Numbered from the stretch's first letter, positions 1 to 6,875 are shown. The stretch is DNA of 11,280 nt from JBCBSP01 sp964550935 (GCA_964550935.1 CAZKBB010000072.1:1-11280), one strand, 5' to 3'. Made by a program: numbers and translations. Notes: a model not told the origin generated them from the letters alone.

Positions 1-18
1 CGCCCGGGGGAGAGGTCG

Positions 19-1659
19 ATGAGCGAAACGCGTTCCACGCGAGGCGAGGCGGAGCGTCAAACGGGCCTGCTGGGCGTGATCGAGCGCGCCGGGAACCGGC
101 TGCCGGACCCCGCCTTCATCTTCTTCTACCTGATCATCTTGATGGCGATCGTCTCCACGATCACCGCGTTCTTCGGCCTGTCCGTGCCGCACCCGACCCA
201 GACGACCGAGACCGGCGAGCCGATGACGGTCTCCGCGGTGAGCGCGCTGTCGCCTTCGAGCATCGAGTATCTGCTCACCGAGATGCCCGGCATTTTCACC
301 GGCTTTTACCCGCTGGGCTACGTGCTGGTGGTGATGCTGGGCGCGGGCGTGGCCGAGCGCGCCGGGCTTTTCGGCACCGCCATGAAGGCCGCGGTTCAGG
401 ACGCGCCGCGCTTCCTGCTGACCCCGGCCGTGGCGCTTGCGGCCATGATGGGCAACCTCGCCGCGGATGCGGCCTATGTGGTGCTGATCCCGCTGGCGGG
501 CGTGATCTTCGCGGCCGCCGGCCGGCACCCGATCGCAGGGATCACCGCGGCCTTCGCCGGGGTGTCGGGCGGCTTCTCCGCGAACCTTCTGCCCGGCCAG
601 CTCGACGCGCTCTTGTTCGGCATCACTGAGGCCAGCGTGCTCGCGCTCGATCCGAACTGGATCATGAACATCACCGGCAACTGGTACTTCATCGCGGTGA
701 TGACCTTCATCTACCTGCCGGTGATCTGGTTCGTCACCGACCGCATCGTGGAGCCCAAGCTCGGCGCCTGGACCGGCGGGGCGACCGCCGGCGCCACCGA
801 AGACGACGACGATCCCGACGCGCCGATCACCGAGGCCCAGAAAAAGGGTCTGGCGCGCGCGGGCTGGGCGGTTCTGGCGGTGTGCGCGGTCTGGCTGGTG
901 CTGACCGTGGACCTGATCGCGCTCGTGCCCTTCACCGACATTTCGCTCTACGGCGGGAACGTCCCGCTTTACGACGAGACCGAGGGGCTTCTGCCCGCCC
1001 AGGCGCTGGTGCCCTTCTTCACCTCGCTGGTGGCGGGCTTCATGATCTTGTTCATCTTCGCCGGCGTCGCCTACGGCCAGGCCGCGGGCACCATCAAATC
1101 CCATCGCGACGTGGTGGAGATGATGGCCGGCGCGATGAAGGACATGGGCTACTATCTCGTGCTCGCCTTCTTCGCGGCCTACTTCGTGGAGCTGTTCAAC
1201 ATCTCCAATCTGGGTCTGATCTCGGCGGTCAACGGCGCGAACGCGATCCGCGAGAGCGGTCTGCCGCTGCCGATCGTGCTCGGCCTGATCGTGATCTTCG
1301 CGGGGCTGTTGAACCTGTTCGTGGGCTCGGCGAGCGCGAAATGGGCGCTGATGGCGCCGGTCTTGGTGCCCATGCTCATGCTGCTCGGCGTCAGCCCCGA
1401 GATGGCGACCGCCGCCTACCGCGTGGGCGACAGCGCGACGAACATCATCACCCCGCTCATGGTCTACTTCCCGCTGGTTCTGGTCTTCGCCAACCGCTGG
1501 GTGCCGGGCTTCGGCATCGGCTCGCTCACCGCGGCGATGATCCCGTACTCGATCTGGCTTTTGATCTCCGGCGTGATCATGACGATCATCTGGGTCTATC
1601 TGGGCATCCCGCTCGGACCCGGCGCGCCGGTGAGCTACGCCCTGCCGGGCGCGGGCTAG
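19..1659 (+). CDS. AbgT-family transporter
   Basis: This is a 546-residue inner-membrane transporter of the AbgT family. Characterised relatives (E. coli AbgT, MtrF, YdaH) move p-aminobenzoyl-glutamate or export sulfonamides and folate-pathway metabolites. Hydrophobic segments run through the whole protein, interrupted by a cytoplasmic-looking loop at about 245-280 that carries an acidic EDDDDPD stretch. The C-terminal signature GSASAKWALMAP (436-447) and YRVGDS (467-472) are diagnostic. W442, P460, R468 and D471 have the same spacing as W400, P418, R426 and D429 of MtrF, and D196 in the LPGQLDALL segment probably matches the MtrF binding-site Asp. The start is supported by a purine-rich GGGGGAGAGG at 6-15. 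The length is slightly above the usual 510 or so residues. The next gene begins four bases after the stop, so the two are probably co-transcribed. The family is clear; the substrate cannot be told from the sequence. Confidence 0.93.
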   Translation: MSETRSTRGEAERQTGLLGVIERAGNRLPDPAFIFFYLIILMAIVSTITAFFGLSVPHPTQTTETGEPMTVSAVSALSPSSIEYLLTEMPGIFTGFYPLGYVLVVMLGAGVAERAGLFGTAMKAAVQDAPRFLLTPAVALAAMMGNLAADAAYVVLIPLAGVIFAAAGRHPIAGITAAFAGVSGGFSANLLPGQLDALLFGITEASVLALDPNWIMNITGNWYFIAVMTFIYLPVIWFVTDRIVEPKLGAWTGGATAGATEDDDDPDAPITEAQKKGLARAGWAVLAVCAVWLVLTVDLIALVPFTDISLYGGNVPLYDETEGLLPAQALVPFFTSLVAGFMILFIFAGVAYGQAAGTIKSHRDVVEMMAGAMKDMGYYLVLAFFAAYFVELFNISNLGLISAVNGANAIRESGLPLPIVLGLIVIFAGLLNLFVGSASAKWALMAPVLVPMLMLLGVSPEMATAAYRVGDSATNIITPLMVYFPLVLVFANRWVPGFGIGSLTAAMIPYSIWLLISGVIMTIIWVYLGIPLGPGAPVSYALPGAG

Positions 1660-1663
1660 CGCC

Positions 1664-2290
1664 ATGGCGGTCACGCTTCATCACCTGCAGCGTTCGCGGT
1701 CTGAGCGGATCATCTGGCTTCTGGAGGAGCTCGGCGCGCCCTATCAGCTGGTGCGCTACGAGCGCGATCCGAACACCCGCCTGGCGCCGCCCTCGCTTGC
1801 GGACGTCCACCCCATGGGCAAGGCGCCGCTTCTGGAGGACGGCGAGGCGGTCATCGCGGAGACGGGCGCGATCGCCCAGCATCTTCTGGAGCGCTATGAC
1901 GGAGCGAATGCGCTGCACCCGGCGCCGGGCTCGCCCGGGCGCGCGGCCTTTCTGGAGTGGATGCACGCGGCCGAAGGCGCGGTCTTCCTGCCCTTCCTGA
2001 TGAGCACGTATCTGAACGCGACGGGGCTTACCGACAGCCTGCTCGACCAGTACATGGCCGGCGAGCGCGAGAAGGCGCTGGGCGTGATCGAGGCGCGCCT
2101 GCGCGAGACCCCCTGGTTCGCCGGGAAGGCCTTCACCGCAGCCGACTGCATGATGGGCTTCCAGCTGGAGAACGCCGAGGCGGCCGGGCGCATCGGCAAC
2201 GGCTCGCCGGTCCATGACTGGCTCAAGCGCATCCGCGAACGCTCGGCCTATCAGGCCATGCGCAAGCTTGAGCCAGCGCCGGGCGGTTAG
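1664..2290 (+). CDS. Glutathione S-transferase family protein
   Basis: A 208-residue cytosolic GST-like protein. The N-terminal thioredoxin-fold half (about 1-80) has the LQRSRSERIIWLLEEL helix, whose Ser residues near 11-13 are the candidate catalytic position. It is followed by HPMGKAPLLEDG with the cis-Pro and ETGAI, the glutathione gamma-glutamyl binding Glu-Thr pair. The helical C-terminal domain (about 88-200) carries the FTAAD capping-box motif at about 157-161. The pattern is that of small bacterial GSTs that conjugate or reduce electrophiles. The ATG lies four bases after the transporter stop, and no strong Shine-Dalgarno sequence is visible, so translation is probably coupled. The stop lies three bases from the stop of the convergent exonuclease gene. 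The family assignment is firm; the subclass and substrate are unknown. Confidence 0.9.
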   Translation: MAVTLHHLQRSRSERIIWLLEELGAPYQLVRYERDPNTRLAPPSLADVHPMGKAPLLEDGEAVIAETGAIAQHLLERYDGANALHPAPGSPGRAAFLEWMHAAEGAVFLPFLMSTYLNATGLTDSLLDQYMAGEREKALGVIEARLRETPWFAGKAFTAADCMMGFQLENAEAAGRIGNGSPVHDWLKRIRERSAYQAMRKLEPAPGG

Positions 2291-2293
2291 GGC

Positions 2294-3316
2294 CTACTCG
2301 CCCTCGTCCTCGTAGCCGACAAGGCTGAGCGGTCGGGCGCGATAGCCTTCCAGCTCGGCCCAACGCGCCAGCGCGTCTTCGCGCCCATGGGTGATCCAGA
2401 CTTCTTCCGGATCCACATCGCGGATCGTGTCGGTCAGCTCGTCCCAGTCGGCGTGATCGGAGAGGATGAGCGGCAGCTCCACCCCGCGCTGGCGCGCCCT
2501 GGCCCGCACGCGCATCCAGCCGCTGGCGAAGGCCGTGACCGGATCGGGAAAGCGCCGCGCCCAGCTCGTCTGGAAGGAGGACGGCGGGCCGACGATGATC
2601 TTGCCGGCGAAGTCGGTCTTCTCGCCCTCCCCGTCCTTCAGGGTCGCGTTGCGAAGCTCGCCGAGCTCCACGCCGTGATCGCGGTAGAGATCGCACAGCT
2701 GCTTCAGCGCGCCGTGGATGTAGATCGGCTCGTGATAGCCCGCCTCGCGCAACAGCCCGATCACGCGCTGAGCTTTGCCGAGCGCGTAGGCGCCCACGAG
2801 ATGGGCGCGGTCTGGAAAGCGCGAGACGCTGGCGAGCAGCTTGGCGATCTCGCCAGCGTCGTCAGGGTGGCGGAACACCGGCAGGGCGAATGTCGCCTCG
2901 CTGACGAACACGTGGGCGGGGACGACCTCAAAGCGCGCGCAGGTGGGATCGCGCCGGCGCTTGTAATCGCCGGAGACCACGATCACGAGCCCTTTCCACT
3001 CAAGGCGCGCCTGGGCCGAGCCGAGCACGTGCCCGGCTGGATGGACGCTGACATCAACCTCGCCGATGCGCTGGCGCTCGCCATAGGCGAGCGGCAGGCG
3101 TTCGGCGCAAAAGTCTTCGCCGTAACGCGCCTCCATGATGGCGAGCGTCTCCGGCGTGGCGGCGACTTTCGCATGGCCGGCTCGCGCATGGTCGGCGTGG
3201 CCGTGAGTGATCACGGCCTTCTCGCTCGGGCGCATCGGATCGACGAAGAAGCCGCCGGGCTCGCACCACAGCCCTTCAGGGGTCTCGCGCAACAGGTCTT
3301 CGGGGCGGATCATCAT
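2294..3316 (-). CDS. Ligase-associated DNA exonuclease (metallo-beta-lactamase fold)
   Basis: A 340-residue member of the metallo-beta-lactamase nucleases related to mRNA 3'-end processing factors, of the type annotated as ligase-associated DNA exonuclease. The zinc-site motif THGHADH spans residues 37-43 with a second cluster to H48. HPAGHVLGSAQ (92-102) and SGDYKRRRDPT (115-125) supply the next His and Asp ligands, SEATF begins at 139, and LSDHADWDEL and WITHG near the C-terminus complete the set. These enzymes normally sit beside an ATP-dependent DNA ligase and an Lhr-type helicase and are thought to trim DNA ends. Here neither partner is adjacent, and the gene is last in a long operon. 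I chose the ATG at 3316. A TTG at 3352 would add 12 residues, an ATG at 3313 would remove one, and none has a convincing ribosome-binding site. Confidence 0.88.
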   Translation of the reverse strand: MMIRPEDLLRETPEGLWCEPGGFFVDPMRPSEKAVITHGHADHARAGHAKVAATPETLAIMEARYGEDFCAERLPLAYGERQRIGEVDVSVHPAGHVLGSAQARLEWKGLVIVVSGDYKRRRDPTCARFEVVPAHVFVSEATFALPVFRHPDDAGEIAKLLASVSRFPDRAHLVGAYALGKAQRVIGLLREAGYHEPIYIHGALKQLCDLYRDHGVELGELRNATLKDGEGEKTDFAGKIIVGPPSSFQTSWARRFPDPVTAFASGWMRVRARARQRGVELPLILSDHADWDELTDTIRDVDPEEVWITHGREDALARWAELEGYRARPLSLVGYEDEGE

Positions 3317-3367
3317 GGGCTCGGAGGTAAGGCGCGCACGGTCCGGGTCCAAGCGCGGTCCGCCGGG

Positions 3368-3559
3368 CTACTCCTCGGAGAAGATCTGCTCGATCGGCAT
3401 CTCGAACGTGCGCGCGATGCGGAAGGCGAGCGGCAAGGACGGGTCGTACTTGCCGCGCTCCAGCGCGTTCACGGTCTGGCGCGAGACCTCCAGAAGCTCG
3501 GCGAGATGGGCCTGGCTCCAGCCCCGCTCGCCGCGCAGCGCCTTCAGACGGTTGTTCAT
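3368..3559 (-). CDS. Short XRE-family transcriptional regulator
   Basis: A 63-residue protein that is essentially one Cro/C1-type helix-turn-helix domain. It has WSQAHLAELLEVSRQTVNALERGKYDPSLPL as its core (in two pieces: WSQAHLAELL, then VSRQTVNALERGKYDP), followed by a short helix ending FEMPIEQIFSEE. This YozG-like subtype is typically encoded next to a small multi-pass membrane protein, as here, where the 140-residue membrane protein lies 40 bases upstream. The start is preceded at six bases by a G-rich stretch that can serve as a ribosome-binding site. Its function is DNA binding, probably as a dimer. The inverted repeats at the operon promoter (6101-6160) are a plausible target, but that link is inference. 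The family is certain; the regulon is unknown. Confidence 0.92.
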   Translation of the reverse strand: MNNRLKALRGERGWSQAHLAELLEVSRQTVNALERGKYDPSLPLAFRIARTFEMPIEQIFSEE

Positions 3560-3599
3560 CGCGCGCCCCCCGCCGCGGTGCGCGTCGTCGTCGAGGACG

Positions 3600-4022
3600 T
3601 CATGAATAGCGCCTCAGCACGCCATGCAGCGCGGCGTAGTAGCCGAAGACCCCGATTGGGAAGACGAGGATCGCCTCGAACCGCGGCGCGCCTGTCGCGA
3701 AGCTCACCGTCTCCCAGAGCATGACGAGGATCGCCGTCAGTCCGAAGCCGATCGCGAGCGCGGTCATGTGGACGCGGCTTTGCAGCTCATCGAGCGAGCC
3801 CATCAGGATGATGAACTCGCGCGTCGCTGCGACCAACGCGATGAAGACCACGCCCGCGATCGCGATGAGCAAGGGTCGGGGCGCCGTCTCTTCACGCAGC
3901 GCCACAAGGGCGACGATCCCGAAGGCGATGCTGAGCCCCCAGATCATCGACCAGCGCATGTAGCGCCGGCGCGCCTTGGGCGGCGCCGAGTTCGCCTCCG
4001 GAATCAAGAACCCAAACGCCAT
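3600..4022 (-). CDS. Four-helix membrane protein paired with XRE regulator
   Basis: A 140-residue protein of unknown function. A polar, basic N-terminus (PPKARRR at about 14-20) is followed by four predicted membrane segments at roughly 24-42, 50-66, 88-105 and 117-134. The second and third are joined by a short acidic/basic stretch, GSLDELQSRVHMTALAI, that resembles a conserved element I recall in small membrane proteins encoded beside XRE regulators. The start at 4022 is well supported: GAGGAGAGG (plus coordinates 4027-4035) lies four bases upstream and overlaps the stop codon of the preceding gene, so translation is probably coupled. A longer reading from 4064 would overlap that gene and has no better signal. 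I infer a regulatory or sensory partnership with the XRE protein; no enzymatic motif is visible. Confidence 0.8.
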   Translation of the reverse strand: MAFGFLIPEANSAPPKARRRYMRWSMIWGLSIAFGIVALVALREETAPRPLLIAIAGVVFIALVAATREFIILMGSLDELQSRVHMTALAIGFGLTAILVMLWETVSFATGAPRFEAILVFPIGVFGYYAALHGVLRRYS

Positions 4023-4033
4023 CAGTCCTCTCC

Positions 4034-4279
4034 TCAGTAAGAGCGCCCGGTCAGGTGCGCCCATAGCCCGTGGCGGTTGGCGAGCGCGGTCCAGCCGAGC
4101 AGCACAGCGCCGCCCCAGATCGCCGCCTCGGTGCTGAACGCGGCTGCGAACACCGCGAACATCTTAATACCCTCGGCCCAGTCAAGCGCCAGCGAGGCGC
4201 CCAGCAAGGCCCAGGAGGCCGCGCAGGCCGTGATCAGGATCACTGCGGCGATCAGGCGTAGGGTCTGTGTAACGGTCAT
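4034..4279 (-). CDS. Small two-helix membrane protein, paralogue of the 5823-6092 product
   Basis: An 81-residue protein with two predicted membrane helices (about 8-32 and 40-64) and a short basic tail ending LWAHLTGRSY. I do not recognise a function. Its C-terminal half matches the 89-residue protein at 5823-6092 closely. Both read TEAA, then W, two or three variable residues, AV, L and GWTA, then ANR and LW, ending LTGR. The start at 4279 has AAGGAG (4286-4291) six bases upstream. An upstream in-frame ATG at 4327 would overlap the end of the amidohydrolase gene and lacks such a site. It lies 44 bases after the amidohydrolase stop and 11 bases before the next start, firmly inside the operon. 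Confidence 0.8.
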   Translation of the reverse strand: MTVTQTLRLIAAVILITACAASWALLGASLALDWAEGIKMFAVFAAAFSTEAAIWGGAVLLGWTALANRHGLWAHLTGRSY

Positions 4280-4323
4280 GGATAGCTCCTTTGATTTGCG
4301 TCGGGGAAGAATCGGCGCGCCTG

Positions 4324-5823
4324 TCACGGCGCGCCCGGCGCGTCGAGCAGAGCGTTCGCGCCGTCGATCACGGCGTCTCGCTCGTAAAGGCGCCCGTCGC
4401 TCATCACCCAGCCGACATCGCGGGCGTGGGCGAGGTCTGCGAGCGGATCGGCGCGCAAGAAGACCAGGTCGGCCTCGTGGCCCTCGGCCCAGAGGCCGGT
4501 CCGGTCCTTTAGGCTCATGACCTCGGCGCCGCCGGCTGTGGCCAGCTCAAGAATGCGCCAGGGCTCGAACCCGCCCTCGGCCATGATCTCCATTTCGGTG
4601 GCGAAGAACGGGCCGCCCCCTGGGCCGTCCGTGCCCACCCCGATCGGGACGCCGGCGGCGTCGAGGCGCCGGGCGAACTCGTCGACCTTGTCCATGGCGG
4701 CCTCGGCGCGGCGGGTATCCCCCGCGGTCCAGCCCATCATCGACATGGAGCCGAACTGGAGAAGGCCTTGCAGCGTGCGCGGGTGGATGTAGGCGCGATG
4801 CGCGGGCGGATAGATGCGGTCGATCGCGTCCGGCCCGGTCATCAGCACGTTGACCTGCAGCGTCAGGTCTGCGGTCGCCTCGGTCTCCACAAGCGTGTCG
4901 AAAAGCGCCTGCATCAGCGGACCGTCGAAATCGACGCGCTCGAACCACTGATACATGAAGCGGGAATCCACCCCGCGAACGCTGAGATAATCCGCCCGCG
5001 CCTCCGGCTCGAGCAGGTCCGGGCTGGTGGGCAGGGCGTGCAGGAAGCCGCGCACGCCAAGCTCGGCGGCCCGGGTCCAGCTCACACGGTCCAGGTGCGC
5101 GATCGGCTCCAGCCCGTGGGCGCGCGCCGCTGCGACGCCTTGCGCCAGCTCATCTTCGGTGAGGCTCTGGTAGAGCTTGAAGTAAGCCATGCCGAGCGCA
5201 GCCTGGCGCGCGGCCTCCGCGTCCCACGCCTCAGGCGTGGTCGGATAGGCGAACGCGGCCCCGCCCATGGGCGGGGGCTCGATCACCGCGCCGGCGTGGT
5301 AAGTGCGCGGACCGATCCAGTCTCCCGCCTCGATCCGGGCGTCATAGGCCGCGCTGGCTTGCGGATCGGCGCCGGGGTTGCGCACGGTCGTGACGCCGAA
5401 CGCCAGCGCCATGCGCGCGTTATAGGCGGTGACCTCGTCGACGCTGGCCATGGTGAGCGTCGGCTGGCCCTCGATCATCTCGACCGCGTGGGGCCCGGCG
5501 GTGAGGTGCCCGTGCACGTCGATGAAGCCCGGCAGGGCGTAGTGCCCCGACATGTCTTGACGGACCTCGAAGGCGCCCTCGGGCGCCGGGCCGGTCCCGA
5601 ACGCGGCGATGCGCGCCTCGTCGACAACGACCCAGGCGTCTTCAGCGACCGTGCGTTCGACCGGGTCGATGAGGGTGAAGCCGGTGTAGAGCGCGCCGCT
5701 GAGCGGAGCTCTATACGACACGGTCTCCGCGCAGCCGGTGAGCGCAGCCGCACTCGTTCCAACGGCGAGGACCGCCGCGCAGGCGCGCGCCAGGACGCGG
5801 GGTTGGATTGAGCCGATCGCCAT
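4324..5823 (-). CDS. Lipoprotein metal-dependent amidohydrolase
   Basis: A 499-residue protein of the amidohydrolase superfamily with an N-terminal lipoprotein signal. A hydrophobic helix at about 10-29 ends in the lipobox LTGC with C31. The +2 residue is Ala, which by the usual rule favours the outer membrane over inner-membrane retention. Active-site elements are present in order: DVHGH with H104 and H106, FKLYQ with K216 (candidate carbamylated metal-bridging Lys), AHLD with H243, FLHAL with H262, and VGTDG with D399. This ligand set fits the imidazolonepropionase/prolidase-like branch, whose members cleave cyclic amides or Xaa-Pro/Xaa-Arg dipeptides; the substrate cannot be read from the sequence. 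The start ATG overlaps the preceding stop as TAATG, with GGGAGAGG four bases upstream (5828-5835), so translation is coupled to the small membrane protein before it. A longer start at 5865 is unlikely because it would spoil the signal peptide. Confidence 0.9.
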   Translation of the reverse strand: MAIGSIQPRVLARACAAVLAVGTSAAALTGCAETVSYRAPLSGALYTGFTLIDPVERTVAEDAWVVVDEARIAAFGTGPAPEGAFEVRQDMSGHYALPGFIDVHGHLTAGPHAVEMIEGQPTLTMASVDEVTAYNARMALAFGVTTVRNPGADPQASAAYDARIEAGDWIGPRTYHAGAVIEPPPMGGAAFAYPTTPEAWDAEAARQAALGMAYFKLYQSLTEDELAQGVAAARAHGLEPIAHLDRVSWTRAAELGVRGFLHALPTSPDLLEPEARADYLSVRGVDSRFMYQWFERVDFDGPLMQALFDTLVETEATADLTLQVNVLMTGPDAIDRIYPPAHRAYIHPRTLQGLLQFGSMSMMGWTAGDTRRAEAAMDKVDEFARRLDAAGVPIGVGTDGPGGGPFFATEMEIMAEGGFEPWRILELATAGGAEVMSLKDRTGLWAEGHEADLVFLRADPLADLAHARDVGWVMSDGRLYERDAVIDGANALLDAPGAP

Positions 5824-6092
5824 TACGCCTCTCCCTGGTTCTTGCGCCCGGTCAGGCGCGACCACAGCCGGGCGCGGTTGGCGAAGGCGGTCCAGCCGAG
5901 CGTGACGGCCGCGACCCAGAAGGCCGCTTCCGTGGCGATGGCGGCCGCGACCACCGCGCCGACGAGGATCGGTCGCGATGCGTCGAGCAGGAAGGCGGCG
6001 CCGACCGCGCCCCAGCCGGCGATGAGGCCGGCGACGGCGAGGCCGACGAGGGAGCGGCGGGCCAACTCGCCGCGGGACAGGTTGGCGGACAT
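5823..6092 (-). CDS. Small two-helix membrane protein, first gene of operon
   Basis: An 89-residue protein with a polar N-terminus (1-13), two predicted membrane helices (about 14-36 and 42-66), and a basic, amphipathic tail with WTAFANRARLWSRLTGRK. No known function is recognised. It is paralogous to the protein at 4034-4279, and the similarity is visible even in the DNA, where about 60 bases of the C-terminal coding part align without gaps. The start has AGGAGA (6098-6103) five bases upstream. The stop overlaps the amidohydrolase start (TAATG), so the two products are likely made in fixed ratio and may act together in the envelope. The C-terminal tail is expected to face the cytoplasm by the positive-inside rule. 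Confidence 0.82.
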   Translation of the reverse strand: MSANLSRGELARRSLVGLAVAGLIAGWGAVGAAFLLDASRPILVGAVVAAAIATEAAFWVAAVTLGWTAFANRARLWSRLTGRKNQGEA

Positions 6093-6097
6093 GGGCG

Positions 6098-6103
6098 TCT
6101 CCT
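6098..6103 (-). promoter_or_regulatory. Ribosome-binding site inside operator arm
   Basis: AGGAGA lies five bases before the ATG at 6092. Its first three bases belong to the outer arm of the inverted repeat at 6101-6143, so anything bound at that repeat lies directly against the translation start region. Confidence 0.7.
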
Positions 6104-6143
6104 ATGGATTTATGTCAAGCGACCTTGACTTCGTATCCATAGG
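6101..6143. promoter_or_regulatory. Nested inverted repeat, probable operator
   Basis: Outer arms CCTATGGAT (6101-6109) and ATCCATAGG (6135-6143) are perfect 9-bp complements. Inside them GTCAAG (6114-6119) and CTTGAC (6124-6129) are perfect 6-bp complements around a 4-base centre. Both dyads share almost the same centre, near 6122, which is also about where transcription from the adjacent promoter should begin. A further GTCAAG lies at 6154-6159, within the -35 region, 40 bp from the first copy and thus on about the same helix face. The arrangement suggests repressor binding. The XRE protein encoded in the same operon is the nearest candidate, which is inference. Confidence 0.6.
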
Positions 6144-6158
6144 TCGAGGCGGAGTCAA
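6130..6158 (-). promoter_or_regulatory. Sigma-70-type promoter of the 6092-2294 operon
   Basis: On the minus strand TTGACT (6153-6158) is followed after exactly 17 bp by TACGAA (6130-6135). The -35 is near consensus. The -10 matches TATAAT at only three positions, which is common in high-GC alphaproteobacteria. The predicted start, near 6122, would leave a leader of about 30 bases. The promoter lies between the peroxiredoxin terminator and the first gene of the operon, where one is needed. Confidence 0.55.
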
Positions 6159-6180
6159 GCACCCTTTACAAAAGTCCATG

Positions 6181-6213
6181 AAAAAGGCCGGCCCCGCGAG
6201 CGGGACCGGCCTT
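6181..6213 (-). terminator. Intrinsic terminator of the peroxiredoxin gene
   Basis: Read on the minus strand, a 13-bp stem (6184-6196 with 6201-6213, including one G-U pair) closes a four-base CTCG loop and runs directly into five T residues (6185-6181, the first two pairing within the stem base). It begins 27 bases after the peroxiredoxin stop and should keep its transcript from entering the operon promoter region. Confidence 0.9.
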
Positions 6214-6239
6214 CAAAGCCTTGCGCCGAGGGCGCGGGC

Positions 6240-6875
6240 TTACTTGTTCGGCTGCGGCGTGGTGCGCAGATAGGGCTTCACTGTGGTGTAGCCCTTCGGG
6301 AAGAGCTTGTCGGCGTCCTCGTTCGACAGGCTCGGCACGATGATCACGTCCTCGCCGTCGCGCCAGTTCACCGGCGTGGCCACCTTGAAGCCGTCGGTGA
6401 GCTGCAGGCTGTCGATCAGGCGCAGCACCTCGTCGAAGTTCCGGCCCGCGCTCGGGGGATAGGTGAAGGTGGCGCGGATCTTCTTGTTCGGATCGATGAT
6501 GTAGACCGCCCGCACGGTGACCTTCGGATCCGCGTTCGGGTGGATCATCTGGTACAGCTCGGAGACCTTGCGGTCGGTATCGGCGATGATCGGGAAGTTC
6601 ATCGCGATGCCCTGGGTCTCCTCGATGTCTTTCACCCAGCCGTGGTGATCGTCCAGCGGATCGACAGAAAGCGCGATCGCCTTCACGCCGCGCTTGGAGA
6701 ATTCGTCCTTCAGCTTCGCGGTGTAGCCCAGCTCGGTGGTGCACACCGGGGTGAAATCGGCCGGGTGGGAGAAGAAGACCACCCAATCCTCTCCGATCCA
6801 GTCGTGGAAGCTGATCGGACCGTTGGTGGTTTCAGCTTGAAAATCGGGCGCGGTGTCGCCAAGCAGAAGACCCAT
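6240..6875 (-). CDS. 1-Cys peroxiredoxin (Prx6/AhpC-TSA family)
   Basis: A 211-residue cytosolic thiol peroxidase that reduces hydrogen peroxide and organic hydroperoxides. The thioredoxin-fold N-terminus contains HPADFTPVCTTE, with the peroxidatic Cys at residue 45, and the catalytic Thr two to three residues before it. A C-terminal arm (about 150-211) is typical of Prx6-type enzymes. No other Cys occurs in the protein, so it is a true 1-Cys form that must be recycled by an external thiol. Start choice: the ATG at 6875 has TGGAGA (6881-6886) at good spacing and gives the usual MGLxLGDTAPDF beginning. An ATG at 6887 and a GTG at 6911 are in frame but lack a comparable site. The gene ends at a strong terminator and is divergent from the phosphatase gene, so it is probably monocistronic. 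Confidence 0.95.
   Translation of the reverse strand: MGLLLGDTAPDFQAETTNGPISFHDWIGEDWVVFFSHPADFTPVCTTELGYTAKLKDEFSKRGVKAIALSVDPLDDHHGWVKDIEETQGIAMNFPIIADTDRKVSELYQMIHPNADPKVTVRAVYIIDPNKKIRATFTYPPSAGRNFDEVLRLIDSLQLTDGFKVATPVNWRDGEDVIIVPSLSNEDADKLFPKGYTTVKPYLRTTPQPNK

Noticed and set aside
882..2000. Plus-strand open frame spanning the AbgT and GST genes
   Set aside because: It is out of frame with two well-supported genes and crosses their junction. The translation is Arg-rich shadow sequence.
2387..3724. Long plus-strand open frame opposite the exonuclease and XRE genes
   Set aside because: It is antisense to two genes with clear motifs. Its composition (Arg, Ala, Gly, His) is that of a high-GC shadow frame and it shows no recognisable domain.
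4768..5811. Long plus-strand open frame opposite the amidohydrolase
   Set aside because: It mirrors a gene with complete catalytic motifs, has no ribosome-binding site of note, and its translation is low-complexity and Arg-rich.
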